Assembly: GCF_008710275.1 (NCBI RefSeq) | Contig: NZ_VYQE01000002.1 | Span: forward strand, 483,522 to 547,521 | Length of the DNA stretch: 64,000 bases | Source: Histidinibacterium aquaticum | GTDB lineage: Bacteria > Pseudomonadota > Alphaproteobacteria > Rhodobacterales > Rhodobacteraceae | Reading direction: 5' to 3' | Notes under the pieces: model-generated | Told to the model about the DNA's origin: nothing | The model's input: the letters and a program-made list of their open reading frames with translations, nothing else | The model's database searches: none | Program-made: the position numbers and the translations under genes | Shown: positions 15,324 through 25,857 of the stretch, piece after piece | Layout: the number at the start of each line of letters is the position of its first letter | Position numbering within the stretch: position 1 is the first letter of the stretch

Positions 15324-17573
15324 TCATACCGCTTCTTTTTCTGGAGTGGGGGCCGCGATCTGCGCGACCGGCAGTGTGACGATGGCCAGCGCGCCGCGGT
15401 GGCCCGTGTCGTCGAGGGGTTCGGCGTCCGAAAGCGTCAGGGTGCCGCCGTGCTCCTCGATGATCTTCTTGACGATGGGCAGGCCGAGGCCGGTACCCTT
15501 CTCGCGCGTGGTGACGTAGGGCTCGAAGAGCCGGGCCCGGTCCTCGGGCAGGCCGATGCCGTTGTCGGCGATCTCGATACGCGCCTCGTTGTCGGCCCAG
15601 GTCATCGAGACGCGGATCCGCGGCTCGACCTCGGCGCCGGTTTCTCGCCGCGTCTCAATGGCTTCGCCTGCGTTCTTGATGAGATTCGTGAGCGCCTGCG
15701 AGATCATCGTGGCGTCGAGCTGTCCGATTACCGCCTCGTCGGGCAGCTCGCTTTCGAAGCGCACCTCCGGCTGGCCCGCCTCCTGAAGCGAGATCGCGTC
15801 GCGCACGAGGCCCGTCAGGTCGTGGCGGACGCGCTCCGGTTCGGGCATCCGCGCGAACTTTGAGAACTCGTCGACGATCCGCCGCAGGTCGTTGGTCTGC
15901 CGCACGATGACCGCCGTCATGCTGTCCAGCGCCTCGGCCTCCTCCTCGGAGACCAGCTTGCCGAACTTGCGCTTGATGCGTTCGGCCGAGAGCTGGATCG
16001 GCGTAAGCGGATTCTTGATCTCGTGCGCGATCCGCCGCGCCACGTCGCCCCAGGCCGCCATCCGCTGCGCGCTCACGAGGTCGGTCACGTCGTCGAAGGC
16101 CACGACGTAGCCCTCGATTTTTCCAGTCTCGCCGCGCCTGGGCGACATGCGCACCAGCAGGCTCTCCTGCTTGCCGGTCCGCACGAGGTTCACCTGGTCC
16201 TGGACCACGCTGCGCTTCTCGCGCTTGAGCCGCCGGAAGAGCTCGCCGAACTCCGGCACGGCGACCGCGAGATCGGTGTCCTCCGTCGTCTCGTCCACGT
16301 CGAGCAGCCGTTTGGCGGAGCGGTTCACGAAGCTCACCTGCCCCCGCGCGTTCAGGCCGACGACACCGGACGTGATCGAGGTGAGCACGGAGTCGAAGAG
16401 CCTCCGCCGCCGCTCGACCTGGCGGGTCCGCTCCAGCAGCTCTTCACGCTGCGCCTTAAGTTCGGCGGTCATCCTGTTGAAATGGCGGCCCAAGAGGGCA
16501 ATCTCGTCGTCGCCCTCCTCTTCGCGCACCCGCACGTCGAGGTCGCCGGTCCCGACCCGTTGCGACGCGGTCACGAGCCGCCCCACGGGCCGCGCCAGCC
16601 GCTCGGCGAACCAGAGCCCCAGCCAGATGGCGGCGAGGATCAGGATGACGGCGAAGCCCAGGTAGATCAGGCCGAACTCGAAGAGCACCCTGCCCCGGTC
16701 CCGCTCCAGCTGCTCGTAGAGCGCCACCGTCTCCTGCGTCTCGTCCAGCAGGGACAGGATCGAGCCGTCGACCTCGCGGCTGACATAGAGGAAATGATCG
16801 ACGAAGGCGTCGAGCGGGATCAGCGCGCGGAACTCGTTGCTGTCCCAGTCCTCGATGATCGCGATGCCTTCGCTGAGCGCCTCCTCGATCACCGCCGGAT
16901 CGGGCTGCTCATAGTCGAAGAGATAGGACCGCGCGCCCCGCGCCACGATCTCGGCCTCGCTGTCGATGACGAAGGCCTCGGACAACCCGCGCTCGATCTG
17001 GGCCTGGACGCGGCCCAAGGCCTGCCGGATCTCGCCGGGAGACATGAAGAAGGTCTGCTCGCGCTCCTGGTTGAGGTACTGCGCCAGCGCCTGCCCGTCG
17101 CGCGCCAGCTCCTGCCGGTGCTCTTCCTCGTAGGCCTGCGCGGCAGAGAGCGAGGAGCCCACCACGTTGCGCACCCGGTCAGAGAACCAGCCCTCGAGGC
17201 CGATGTTGAGTGTCACCACCGCGAAGACGGCGACGAGCACGGTCGGGATCAGCGCCAGCAGCGCGAAGACGCCCGTCAGGCGCAGGTGGAGCCGTGAGCC
17301 GGCGGACTTCGCCCGCCGCGCCGCGACCATGGCAAAGACCCGCTGCGCGACCAGCGCCGCGACGACCAGAACGTAGACGAGGTCCGCCGTCAGGACGAGC
17401 CGCAGGGCCAGGGAGTTCGCCCCCTGCTCCAAGGGACCGAAGGCGGAGAGGGTCAGACCTGCGAGGACGGGGCCCAGGATCACGAGGCCCAGCGTGGAAG
17501 CAGTGCGCACCTGCGCCCTGCGCCGCCACCGGCTCAGCCGGCCCAGCTTCAGATCCAGAGGGGACCGCCGCAC
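15324..17573 (-). CDS. ntrY: Nitrogen-regulation sensor histidine kinase NtrY
   Basis: About 749 residues with N-terminal transmembrane helices, a large extracytoplasmic sensor region, a further membrane helix and HAMP (AERLARPVGRLVTASQRVGTGDLDV), a PAS domain, then the HisKA phospho-site ([13 protein letters not shown]) and HATPase (IADNGIGLPED, KGTGLGLPIVKKI). It senses a so far unclear signal and phosphorylates NtrX. The GTG at 17573 is my best start, since the protein then begins just ahead of its first helix; a frame extends to 17654. It sits between ntrC and ntrX. Confidence 0.92.
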   Translation of the reverse strand: MRRSPLDLKLGRLSRWRRRAQVRTASTLGLVILGPVLAGLTLSAFGPLEQGANSLALRLVLTADLVYVLVVAALVAQRVFAMVAARRAKSAGSRLHLRLTGVFALLALIPTVLVAVFAVVTLNIGLEGWFSDRVRNVVGSSLSAAQAYEEEHRQELARDGQALAQYLNQEREQTFFMSPGEIRQALGRVQAQIERGLSEAFVIDSEAEIVARGARSYLFDYEQPDPAVIEEALSEGIAIIEDWDSNEFRALIPLDAFVDHFLYVSREVDGSILSLLDETQETVALYEQLERDRGRVLFEFGLIYLGFAVILILAAIWLGLWFAERLARPVGRLVTASQRVGTGDLDVRVREEEGDDEIALLGRHFNRMTAELKAQREELLERTRQVERRRRLFDSVLTSITSGVVGLNARGQVSFVNRSAKRLLDVDETTEDTDLAVAVPEFGELFRRLKREKRSVVQDQVNLVRTGKQESLLVRMSPRRGETGKIEGYVVAFDDVTDLVSAQRMAAWGDVARRIAHEIKNPLTPIQLSAERIKRKFGKLVSEEEAEALDSMTAVIVRQTNDLRRIVDEFSKFARMPEPERVRHDLTGLVRDAISLQEAGQPEVRFESELPDEAVIGQLDATMISQALTNLIKNAGEAIETRRETGAEVEPRIRVSMTWADNEARIEIADNGIGLPEDRARLFEPYVTTREKGTGLGLPIVKKIIEEHGGTLTLSDAEPLDDTGHRGALAIVTLPVAQIAAPTPEKEAV

Positions 17574-17669
17574 GTGCTCGCCCTGTCCTATGGCCACGAC
17601 TGTGACCCATCCGCCATTTCCCGTGATCTTGTCGCGACATGTCGCGATCGCCACGGTTCTGTGGCGGTT

Positions 17670-19037
17670 TTACATCAACTTACGGCGCCGTGTCACGCGG
17701 ATATCGAGGTCGGTGATCTTTTTCCTCAAGGTATTGCGGTTGATGCCCAGGAGATCGGCACATTTGGCCTGATTACCCCCCGTCGCATCGAGCGCGATCT
17801 CGATCAGGGGCAGCTCCACCTCCTTGAGAATGCGCTGGTAAAGCCCGGGCGGCGGCAGCACGCCGCCATGCAGGTCGAAATAGCGCCGGAGGTGCTTCGC
17901 GACCGAGGCCGAGAGCTTTTCTCCCTCGCCGCCACCCCTCAGAGGCTCCATGGCGGGCTGGTTGCCCAGGACATGCTCGACCTCGCTGCGGGTGATCTCG
18001 TCTTCCGTCGCGGTGAAGACCAGCCGCCGGATGGCGTTCTCCAGCTGCCGCACGTTGCCCGGCCAGGAGTAGGCGCGCACCAGCTCCAGCGCCTGCGCGT
18101 TCAACCGCTTGAGCGAGGCGCCGTCGCGTTCCGCCCGCAGGAGGAAGTGTTCGGCCAGAAGCGGGATGTCGTCGACCCGCTCCCGCAGGGAGGGCACGGT
18201 CAGCGTCACGCCGCCGAGGCGGTAGTAGAGATCCTCGCGGAATTCGCCGGCCTCCATGCGGCTCATCAGGTCGACCTGGCTTGTCGACATGATGCGCGGC
18301 CCGCTGTCGCCCAGCGTGTCCAGCATGCGGACGATCCGGGCCTGCGCCTCGTCGGGGAAATCTCCAACCTCGTCAAAGACAAGCGAGCCGCCCTTCGCGC
18401 GGGAGACGAGCGCCGAGGGCCCGTCGGCCCCTTCCAGGTCGGCCGCGTTCGCCACCACGAAGGGCAGTGTCCGCCGGTCGGAGAAGTCGTGGATCGCGCG
18501 GGCGATGAGCGATTTGCCCGTCCCGCTCTCGCCGGTGATGAGAACCGGCAGCTGGGTGTTCATCACCCGAGCCACCAGCCGGTAGAGCGCCTGCATCGCG
18601 GGCGTCCGGCCGACCAGCGGCAGTTCGCCGTCCTGCTCCGCGACGCCCTCTGGGCGCGGCGGCGGCGCGCGACGCTTGACCTCCAGCGCCCGGCCCGCGC
18701 GTTTCATCAGGTCCGGCAGGTCGAAGGGCTTGGGCAGGTAGTCGTAGGCCTCTGCCTCCGCCGCCTGGATCGCCGTCATGATGGTGTTCTGCGCCGAGAT
18801 CACGATGACCGGCAGCCCGGGCCGCTTCTCCGAGATCATCGGCAGCTGCTCCAGCCCGTTCCCGTCCGGCATGATGACGTCCGAGATCACCAGGTCGCCC
18901 TTGCCCTCGTCGACCCAGCGCATGAGCGTCACGAGCGACGAGGTCGCGTGCACCTTGCAGCCCGCCCGGGTGAGCGCCTGGGTCAGAACGGTGCGGATGG
19001 TGCGGTCGTCGTCTGCGACGAGAACTGTGCCGTCCAT
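17670..19037 (-). CDS. ntrC: Nitrogen-regulation response regulator NtrC lacking the GAFTGA loop
   Basis: A 455-residue regulator with receiver Asp53 ([11 protein letters not shown]), an AAA+ domain with Walker A GESGTGKS and Walker [10 protein letters not shown], and a Fis-type DNA-binding helix pair ([19 protein letters not shown]). The segment between them reads [16 protein letters not shown], so the sigma54-contacting GAFTGA loop is deleted. The Rhodobacter capsulatus NtrC is known to lack it and to activate sigma70 RNA polymerase. This protein should therefore activate nitrogen genes without RpoN. Its ATG lies one base after the stop of ntrB. Confidence 0.95.
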   Translation of the reverse strand: MDGTVLVADDDRTIRTVLTQALTRAGCKVHATSSLVTLMRWVDEGKGDLVISDVIMPDGNGLEQLPMISEKRPGLPVIVISAQNTIMTAIQAAEAEAYDYLPKPFDLPDLMKRAGRALEVKRRAPPPRPEGVAEQDGELPLVGRTPAMQALYRLVARVMNTQLPVLITGESGTGKSLIARAIHDFSDRRTLPFVVANAADLEGADGPSALVSRAKGGSLVFDEVGDFPDEAQARIVRMLDTLGDSGPRIMSTSQVDLMSRMEAGEFREDLYYRLGGVTLTVPSLRERVDDIPLLAEHFLLRAERDGASLKRLNAQALELVRAYSWPGNVRQLENAIRRLVFTATEDEITRSEVEHVLGNQPAMEPLRGGGEGEKLSASVAKHLRRYFDLHGGVLPPPGLYQRILKEVELPLIEIALDATGGNQAKCADLLGINRNTLRKKITDLDIRVTRRRKLM

Positions 19038-19038
19038 A

Positions 19039-20121
19039 TCAATCCTCTTCGGTCACGGGGGCGTCCTTGGGAACGCGCGGAAGGCTCAGCCGGAAGACGG
19101 TCCGGCCGGGCACCGAGTCGACGGAAATCCAGCCGCCGTTGTCGGCGATGATCTTGGAGACGAGCGCGAGGCCGAGCCCGGTCCCGTTCTCCCGGCCGGA
19201 GACGAAGGGCTCGAAGATCTCTCCCGCGATCTCGGGCGGCAGGCCCGGCCCGTCGTCGATGATCTCGACCTGCAATGGCAACCGCACCGGGAAGCCGTCC
19301 TTGCTCTTCACCCGAAGGGAGGGCTCGTAGAAGGTCCGCAGCTTTATCGTGCCGCCCTCCTGCCCCGCCTCGCTCGCGTTCTTCAGCAGGTTGAGGAAGA
19401 CCTGCAGGAGCTGGTCGGCATCCGCCCAGGTCTGTGGCAGCGAGGGATCGTAGTCGTCCACGAAGGTCATGTGCGCGCCGAAGCCCACCGAGGCCGACTG
19501 CCGCGCGCGATCCAGCAGGTCGTGGATATTGACCGCCCGCGTCTCCGGCGGCCGCAGGTTGCCGAACTGCTCGACCTGCTCCAGCAGCTGGACGATCCTC
19601 CGGCTCTCCTCGACGATGAGGTCGGTAAGCTCGAGGTCCCCGCTCTCGAGGTTCATCGACAGCAGCTGCGCCGCCCCGGTGATCCCCGCCAGCGGGTTCT
19701 TGATCTCGTGCGCCAGCATCTCCGCCATGCCGATGGCCGAGCGGGCGGCCTTTCCGGAGGCCGCGTTGAGCGTGACCCGGCTCGCCAGCTCGCGCGGCGA
19801 GATCATCATCAGCGTGTAGCCCGCGGCCCCCTCCAGCGGCGCGAACTGGATGTTGCATTGCACCGGAGGCCGCTCGCCCGATCCCACGTCCACGTCGTTG
19901 ACGAAGAGCGAGGTCCGGTTGTGGCGCGCGCGGGTGAAGGGATCCTCGATCGCGGCGTCGATCATCACCTTGTCCCAGACGGGCGCGCCCTTCAGCGCCC
20001 GCTCCGAGAGGTTCAGAAAGCTCTCCGCCGCCGGGTTGCTGTCGGCGATGGTGTCGTCGTCGGCCAGCAGCAGCGCCGGAACGGGCAGCGAATTCCAGAG
20101 GGCGGGATCGACGATGCTCAT
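19039..20121 (-). CDS. ntrB: Nitrogen-regulation sensor kinase NtrB
   Basis: The 360-residue soluble kinase has an N-terminal PAS domain ([20 protein letters not shown]), the phospho-His box [19 protein letters not shown] around residue 140, and a HATPase domain with N box [10 protein letters not shown]1 DDGPGLPPE and G2 GTGLGLALV. It phosphorylates or dephosphorylates NtrC depending on PII signalling proteins. The start overlaps the dusB stop by 4 bases. There are no transmembrane helices, as expected for NtrB. Confidence 0.96.
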   Translation of the reverse strand: MSIVDPALWNSLPVPALLLADDDTIADSNPAAESFLNLSERALKGAPVWDKVMIDAAIEDPFTRARHNRTSLFVNDVDVGSGERPPVQCNIQFAPLEGAAGYTLMMISPRELASRVTLNAASGKAARSAIGMAEMLAHEIKNPLAGITGAAQLLSMNLESGDLELTDLIVEESRRIVQLLEQVEQFGNLRPPETRAVNIHDLLDRARQSASVGFGAHMTFVDDYDPSLPQTWADADQLLQVFLNLLKNASEAGQEGGTIKLRTFYEPSLRVKSKDGFPVRLPLQVEIIDDGPGLPPEIAGEIFEPFVSGRENGTGLGLALVSKIIADNGGWISVDSVPGRTVFRLSLPRVPKDAPVTEED

Positions 20122-21122
20122 GCCGCCTCCCTCGCGCGGCCGAGTGCATCGGGCAGGCGCCGCAGCACCTCGGCGGGATCGCCCGCCGTCAGGACGGCCT
20201 TGCGCAGAGCCCCCGGCGTGTCCGCCTCGTCCATGTACCAGCCGAGGTGCTTGCGCGCGACGCGGCCACCCAACTCCTTGCTGTAGAACGCGAGCATCGC
20301 CTCGTAATGCCCTGAAACCATGTCGAGAAAGGCATCCCCCTCGGGCACCCGCGGCGCCGGTGCGCCATAGAGGGCATGCGCCACCTCGGCCACGATCCAG
20401 GGCCGCCCCTGCGCCCCGCGCCCGATCATCACGCCCTCCGCGCCCGAGAGCTCCAGCGCCCGCCGGGCCTCGGCCGGGCCGGTGATGTCGCCGTTCGCCA
20501 CCAGCGGGATCGAGATCGCCTCGCGCACCCGCCAGATCGCCGCCCAGTCGGCGCGGCCCTTGTAGAACTGGCAGCGCGTCCGTCCGTGGATTGTCACCAT
20601 CCGCACGCCCGCCGCCTCGGCCCGTGCCGCGACATCGGGGGCATTCAGCAGGTCGTCGTCCCAGCCGAGCCGCGTCTTCAGCGTCACCGGGACCGAGACC
20701 GCGCCCACCACCGCCTCTATCAGCCGCAGCGCGTGGTCCGGCTCGCGGAGCAGCGCAGAGCCGGAGGCGCCGTTCGTCACCTTCTTCGCCGGGCAGCCCA
20801 TGTTGATGTCGATGATCGCGGCGCCCTGCGCCTCGGCCAGCCGCGCGGCCTCGGCCATCCAGTAGGCCTCGCGCCCGGCGAGTTGCACCGCCGTCCGCGC
20901 GTCGCCGAAGCCGAGCTCGGCCTTCGCGCGGATTCCCATGTGCCCCTGCACCATCTCCTGGCTCGCCACCATCTCGGAGACGACCCAGCCCGCGCCGAAG
21001 CCGGCGACCAGCCGGCGGAACGGCAAATCGGTAATCCCCGCGAGCGGCGCGAGGGCCACCGGCGGCGTCAGGCTCAGATTTCCGAGGTCGATCCCGGCAG
21101 TATTTGCGGCTTTCGTGCTCAT
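20118..21122 (-). CDS. dusB: tRNA-dihydrouridine synthase DusB (NifR3)
   Basis: A 334-residue flavoprotein with the Dus landmarks: LAPLAGITDLPFRRL near the start, DINMGCPAKKVTNG around residue 100 with the catalytic Cys, the HGRTRCQFYKG motif, VANGDI, and GVMIGRGAQGRPW for FMN binding. It reduces uridine to dihydrouridine in tRNA D-loops. In alphaproteobacteria it is the first gene of the ntrBC operon (hence nifR3), as here, with a 4-base overlap into ntrB. It is divergent from ispDF across a 170-base gap. Confidence 0.96.
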   Translation of the reverse strand: MSTKAANTAGIDLGNLSLTPPVALAPLAGITDLPFRRLVAGFGAGWVVSEMVASQEMVQGHMGIRAKAELGFGDARTAVQLAGREAYWMAEAARLAEAQGAAIIDINMGCPAKKVTNGASGSALLREPDHALRLIEAVVGAVSVPVTLKTRLGWDDDLLNAPDVAARAEAAGVRMVTIHGRTRCQFYKGRADWAAIWRVREAISIPLVANGDITGPAEARRALELSGAEGVMIGRGAQGRPWIVAEVAHALYGAPAPRVPEGDAFLDMVSGHYEAMLAFYSKELGGRVARKHLGWYMDEADTPGALRKAVLTAGDPAEVLRRLPDALGRAREAA

Positions 21123-21292
21123 GTGCCGTTTTCTTGTGCGTTACCCCCGGACACCTAACGGCCCCTGTGACGTTTCACAACGGCTTGCCGTCCGCACCGG
21201 GCGTCATGCCGTCTCTCGCTTAATAATTAGGCAAAATCGGCCGGAGCGGCGCGGGAATTGCCTATCCTCCGGGCCGGCCCTAAGAGGGGCCC

Positions 21293-22411
21293 ATGCGAAC
21301 TGCCGCCCTCATCGTCGCCGCCGGACGCGGCCTGCGCGCCGGAGGCGGTCTGCCCAAGCAGTGGCGTCCGCTGGGCGACCGGCGCGTCATCGACCATGCC
21401 ATCGAAGGCTTCCGCGCCTCCGGGATCGACCGGATCCTCGCCGTGGTCAGCCCCGGAGAGACCGCCGAGCTCGACATCGAGACCACCGAGGGTGGCGAGA
21501 CACGGCAGGACAGCGTCCGCAACGGGCTGGAAGCGCTGGCCCTGGATGCGCCGGACCGCGTTCTGATCCACGACGCCGCCCGCCCCTTCGTCACGCCGAA
21601 TCTCGTCGGTCGCGTTCTCGCCGCCCTGGACGACGCACCGGGCGCCGCCCCGGCCCTGCCGGTGAGCGATGCGCTCTGGATCGGCTCCGACATGCGCGTC
21701 GCGGGCACCCAGGACCGCGAGAACCTCTGGCGCGCCCAGACGCCGCAGGCCTTCCGCTTCGCCGATATCCTCGCGGCCCACCGAGCCGCGGCGCCCGGGC
21801 ACGCCGACGACGTCTCGGTCGCGCGCGGCGCGGGGCTCGAGGTGGCGATCGTCGGCGGCGATGCCGATCTCTTAAAGATCACCGCGCCCGGCGACTTCGC
21901 GCGCGCCGAGCGCCTTCTGAAAGGCCGTACCATGGATGTCCGCACCGGAACCGGCTTCGACGTGCACCGCTTCGGACCCGGAGATCACGTCGTCCTCTGC
22001 GGGGTCGCCCTGCCCCACGAGCGCGGGCTCGACGGGCACTCGGACGCCGACGTCGGAATGCACGCGCTGACGGACGCGATCTACGGTGCGCTCGCCGAGG
22101 GCGACATCGGCCGCCACTTCCCGCCGTCCGATCCCCAGTGGAAAGGCGCCGCGAGCCACATTTTTCTCGAGCACGCCTGCAACCGCGTCTCCGCCCGGGG
22201 GTTCCGGTTCGGCAACGCCGACGTGACGCTCATCTGCGAGCGCCCTAAGATCGGCCCCCACGCCGCCGGGATGATCGAGACCTTGGCAGACATCATGCAT
22301 ATCGATCCGGAGCGCGTCAGCGTGAAGGCCACCACCTCCGAGAGGCTGGGCTTCACGGGACGCGAGGAAGGCATCGCCGCCATGGCGAGCGTGACGCTGG
22401 TGAGCACATGA
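21293..22411 (+). CDS. ispDF: Bifunctional IspD/IspF enzyme
   Basis: The 372-residue fusion has an IspD domain (residues 1-210, [21 protein letters not shown] and [11 protein letters not shown]) that makes CDP-methylerythritol, and an IspF domain from about residue 214 ([35 protein letters not shown]) that forms methylerythritol cyclodiphosphate. Both catalyse steps of the non-mevalonate isoprenoid pathway; the middle step by IspE is not encoded here. Fusion is common in alphaproteobacteria. It overlaps pgpA by 4 bases. Confidence 0.97.
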   Translation: MRTAALIVAAGRGLRAGGGLPKQWRPLGDRRVIDHAIEGFRASGIDRILAVVSPGETAELDIETTEGGETRQDSVRNGLEALALDAPDRVLIHDAARPFVTPNLVGRVLAALDDAPGAAPALPVSDALWIGSDMRVAGTQDRENLWRAQTPQAFRFADILAAHRAAAPGHADDVSVARGAGLEVAIVGGDADLLKITAPGDFARAERLLKGRTMDVRTGTGFDVHRFGPGDHVVLCGVALPHERGLDGHSDADVGMHALTDAIYGALAEGDIGRHFPPSDPQWKGAASHIFLEHACNRVSARGFRFGNADVTLICERPKIGPHAAGMIETLADIMHIDPERVSVKATTSERLGFTGREEGIAAMASVTLVST

Positions 22412-22899
22412 GCCGGCTCGTCGCGACCTTCTTCTACGTGGGCCTCCTGCGTCCCGGCCCCGGCACCTGGGGATCGCTCGCCGCGCTGCCCGTCGCGCTG
22501 GTCCTGCACTGGACCGGCGGCCCGCTTCTGCTGATCGCCGCCACGGGCGCCGCCTTCGCCGCGGGCCTCTGGGCCACCCCGCGCGAGACGGCGAACGGCC
22601 CCGAAAAGGATCCCGGCCATATCGTCATCGACGAGGTGGCGGGACAGTGGGTCGCGCTTCTGCCCGTCTCCCTTGGCGCCTGGCAGGTCGGCGCGGAGGT
22701 CACGGCACTCTGGCCCGGCTGGATCGCGGCCTTCGCCCTGTTCCGCCTCTTCGACATCTGGAAGCCCGGCCCCGTCGGGCGCGCCGACGCCATGGGCGGC
22801 GCCTGGGGCGTGATGACCGACGATATCGTGGCCGGCGTCTTCGCGGCGATCGGCGTGGTGATCCTCGCCGCCCTCGCGCATCTCCCGGTGATCCTGTGA
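22408..22899 (+). CDS. pgpA: Phosphatidylglycerophosphatase A
   Basis: A 163-residue membrane protein with the PgpA motifs [13 protein letters not shown] near residue 18 and [14 protein letters not shown] around 70, then [19 protein letters not shown] and the C-terminal [11 protein letters not shown]. It removes the phosphate of phosphatidylglycerophosphate to make phosphatidylglycerol at the inner membrane. It is translationally coupled to ispDF upstream and to the CinA-like gene downstream, both by 4-base overlaps. Confidence 0.95.
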   Translation: MSRLVATFFYVGLLRPGPGTWGSLAALPVALVLHWTGGPLLLIAATGAAFAAGLWATPRETANGPEKDPGHIVIDEVAGQWVALLPVSLGAWQVGAEVTALWPGWIAAFALFRLFDIWKPGPVGRADAMGGAWGVMTDDIVAGVFAAIGVVILAALAHLPVIL

Positions 22900-23357
22900 G
22901 CGCGCTGCTCGAACGCGCCGAGGCGGCGGGCGTGATGATCGTCACCGCCGAGAGCTGCACCGGCGGCCTGATCGCGGGCCGCATCACCGACATCGTCGGC
23001 GCTTCTGCCATATTCGACCGGGGCTTCGTCACCTATTCCAACGCGGCGAAGGTGCAGATGCTCGGCGTCCGCCCCCAGACGCTGGAGCGCTGCGGCGCGG
23101 TGTCCGAGGAGATCGCGGCGGAAATGGCCGAGGGCGCGCTGGCCCGGTCCGAGGCGCAGATCGCCGTCTCGGTCACCGGGATCGCGGGCCCCGGCGGCTC
23201 CGAGTCCAAGCCCGAGGGGCGCGTCTGCTTCGGTATCGCCCGGTCCATCGGCACCCAGACCGAGACCGTGGATTTCGGCGCGCTCGGCCGCGACCGCGTG
23301 CGGGCCGAGACGGTCGACCACGCCATCGGGCTGCTGATCGCCGCCATTCCCGCCTGA
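22896..23357 (+). CDS. pncC: CinA-family nicotinamide-nucleotide amidohydrolase
   Basis: A 153-residue stand-alone CinA C-terminal domain, with the signatures TAESCTGGLIAGRITDIVGAS near residue 20 and SVTGIAGPGGSESKPEGRVCFG near 95. It hydrolyses nicotinamide mononucleotide to nicotinate mononucleotide in pyridine-nucleotide recycling. The GTG start overlaps the pgpA stop by 4 bases, making the third member of a tightly coupled ispDF-pgpA-pncC operon. The N-terminal MoCF-like domain of full-length CinA is absent, which is normal in many bacteria. Confidence 0.92.
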   Translation: MSALLERAEAAGVMIVTAESCTGGLIAGRITDIVGASAIFDRGFVTYSNAAKVQMLGVRPQTLERCGAVSEEIAAEMAEGALARSEAQIAVSVTGIAGPGGSESKPEGRVCFGIARSIGTQTETVDFGALGRDRVRAETVDHAIGLLIAAIPA

Positions 23358-23450
23358 CCGTCGCCCGCGGGGCCCGGAAATGTCGCTCGCGGCCATTCCG
23401 CGTCGCGTGAAGGCGTCCTAGGCTCGCCCCCAACGGGACGGGAGTAGGCC

Positions 23451-25853
23451 ATGAAATCCACCACGCGGGTCGCGGTCATCGGGGGCGGCGTCGTCGGCTG
23501 CTCGGTGCTCTATCACCTGACCAAGCTCGGCTGGTCCGACGTCATGCTGCTCGAGCGGTCGGAGCTGACCTCCGGCTCCACCTGGCATGCGGCAGGCGGG
23601 TTTCACACGCTGAACGGCGACACCAACATGGCGGCGCTGCAGGGCTACACGATCCGCCTCTACCGAGAGTTGGAGGAGCTCACGGGCATGTCCTGCGGGC
23701 TGCACCACGTCGGAGGCCTGACCCTCGCCGACAACCGCGACCGGCTCGACATGCTCAAGGCCGAGCGCGCGAAGCACCGGTACATGGGACTCGAGACCGA
23801 GCTGCTGGGGCCCGAGGAGGTCCTGAAGATGGCCCCCATCGTGAACCCCGAGGGCATCCTCGGCGCTCTCTACGACCCCCTCGACGGCCACCTCGACCCC
23901 TCCGGGACGACCCATGCCTACGCCAAGGCCGCCCGCATGGGCGGAGCCGAAATTCATTTGCATACCAAGGTCTTGGGTATGCGTCCAAATTTGGACGGCT
24001 GGGAGGTGGAGACCGACAAGGGGACCATCCAGGCCGAGCACGTCGTCAACGCCGCCGGCCTCTGGGCGCGAGAGGTCGCAGCCATGGCCGGCGTCTACGC
24101 GCCGCTTCATCCGATGGAGCACCAGTACCTCGTCACCGAACCGATCCCCGAGATCTACGAGCGAGGGGAGGAACATCCCCACGTCCTCGACCCCGGCGGC
24201 GAGAGCTATCTCCGGCAAGAGGGCCGCGGCCTCTGCATCGGCTTCTACGAGCAGAAGGCCCGCCCCTGGGCCATCGACGGCACCCCCTGGGACTTCGGCC
24301 ACGAGCTGCTGCCCGACGACTACGACAAGATCGAGGACTCCATTGCCTTTGCCTACAACCGCTTCCCGGTGCTGGAGCGGGCGGGCATCAAGTCCGTGAT
24401 CCACGGCCCCTTCACCTTCGCCCCCGACGGCAACCCGCTGGTCGGCCCGGTCCCCGGCATGCCCGGTTTCTGGTCTGCCTGCGGCGTCATGGCGGGCTTT
24501 TCCCAGGGCGGCGGCGTCGGGCTGGTGCTGGCCCAGTGGATGATCGAGGGCGAGCCCGAGCGCGACGTTTCCGGCCTCGACGTCGCCCGCTTCGGCCCCT
24601 GGATCAACGCGGGCTACACGCGGCCCAAGGTGGTCGAGAACTACCAGCGCCGCTTCTCGGTCTCCTATCCCAACGAGGAACTCCCCGCCGCCCGACCCCA
24701 TCGGACGACGCCGATGTACGACATCTTCAGCGATCTCGGTGCGGTCTGGGGGCACCAGTTCGGGCTGGAAGTGCCGAACTACTTTGCCCGGGGCGACGAG
24801 CCCCGGCACGAGACCCCATCCTTCCGCCGCTCCAACGCCTGGAACGCCGTCCGCCGCGAGGTCCGCGCGGTCCGCGAAGGCGCCGGCATCAACGAAGTGC
24901 ACAACTTCGGCAAGTTCCGGGCCACGGGACCCGGCGCGAGGGCCTGGCTCGACCGGATCATGGCCGGGCGCATCCCCGGTCCGGGGCGTATCACCCTCTC
25001 GCCGATGCTCGCCCCCTCGGGGCGGCTCCTCGGTGATTTCACCATTTCCTGCCTCGACGAGGAAACCTTCCACCTGACAGCCTCTTACGGCGCGCAGACC
25101 GTGCATCAGCGCTGGTTCGAGCGCCACTCCGCGCCCGATTGCCTTGTGAATAACGTCTCCGACGCCCTCACCGGATTCCAGATCGCGGGACCAGAGGCGC
25201 GCAACATCCTGTCCCGGGCGACGCGGGAGGCCACGGATCTGCGCTTTCTCGATCTGCGTCGGATGACGCTGGGTCAGACGTCCTGCCTCGTGCAGCGGAT
25301 CAGCTACACCGGCGACCTGGGGTACGAGATCTACTGCGATCCGATGGATCAGCGCAGCCTGTGGACAACTCTGTGGGAAGCCGGACAACCGTCCGGAATG
25401 ACACCCTTCGGCATGCGCGCGATGATGTCCCTGCGGCTCGACCGGTTCTTCGGCGCCTGGCTGCGCGAGTTCCGACCGGACTACACGCCGGCCGAGACCG
25501 GCCTCGACCGCTTCATCGCATGGTCCAAGAACGTCGATTTCATCGGACGCGCCGCGGCGGAGGCCGAGCGCGCCGCTCCCCCGCCCCGCAGCCTCGCGGC
25601 CTTCCTCGTCGAGGCGGAGGATGCCGACGTGGTGGGGGACGAGCCGATCTACATCGACGGCGAAATCGCCGGTGTCTGCACCTCGGGCGGCTACTCCCAC
25701 TGGGCCGACCGCTCCGTCGCACTGGGCTTCGTGCCGCGCGAGCGGGCCTTGGCAGGGCTGGAGGTCGAGATCGAGATCCTCGGCGAGCGTCGCGGGGCCC
25801 GCCTCGTCACCGAGCCGCTCTTCGACCCCGAGGGCGACCGGCTGCGTGGGTGA
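23451..25853 (+). CDS. Dimethylglycine/sarcosine dehydrogenase-like flavoprotein (FAD + GcvT domains)
   Basis: The 800-residue protein has an N-terminal FAD domain (VAVIGGGVVGCSV, GXGXXG at residues 11-16, then TSGSTWHAAGGFHTL) and C-terminal GcvT/aminomethyltransferase domains (from about residue 430, with GDLGYEIYCDP). This is the dimethylglycine dehydrogenase layout: oxidative N-demethylation with transfer of the one-carbon unit to tetrahydrofolate. A GGGAG ribosome site lies before the ATG. It is not next to other glycine-betaine catabolism genes, so dimethylglycine, sarcosine or a related methylamine is a family-level guess. Confidence 0.85.
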   Translation: MKSTTRVAVIGGGVVGCSVLYHLTKLGWSDVMLLERSELTSGSTWHAAGGFHTLNGDTNMAALQGYTIRLYRELEELTGMSCGLHHVGGLTLADNRDRLDMLKAERAKHRYMGLETELLGPEEVLKMAPIVNPEGILGALYDPLDGHLDPSGTTHAYAKAARMGGAEIHLHTKVLGMRPNLDGWEVETDKGTIQAEHVVNAAGLWAREVAAMAGVYAPLHPMEHQYLVTEPIPEIYERGEEHPHVLDPGGESYLRQEGRGLCIGFYEQKARPWAIDGTPWDFGHELLPDDYDKIEDSIAFAYNRFPVLERAGIKSVIHGPFTFAPDGNPLVGPVPGMPGFWSACGVMAGFSQGGGVGLVLAQWMIEGEPERDVSGLDVARFGPWINAGYTRPKVVENYQRRFSVSYPNEELPAARPHRTTPMYDIFSDLGAVWGHQFGLEVPNYFARGDEPRHETPSFRRSNAWNAVRREVRAVREGAGINEVHNFGKFRATGPGARAWLDRIMAGRIPGPGRITLSPMLAPSGRLLGDFTISCLDEETFHLTASYGAQTVHQRWFERHSAPDCLVNNVSDALTGFQIAGPEARNILSRATREATDLRFLDLRRMTLGQTSCLVQRISYTGDLGYEIYCDPMDQRSLWTTLWEAGQPSGMTPFGMRAMMSLRLDRFFGAWLREFRPDYTPAETGLDRFIAWSKNVDFIGRAAAEAERAAPPPRSLAAFLVEAEDADVVGDEPIYIDGEIAGVCTSGGYSHWADRSVALGFVPRERALAGLEVEIEILGERRGARLVTEPLFDPEGDRLRG

Positions 25854-25857
25854 CCGC

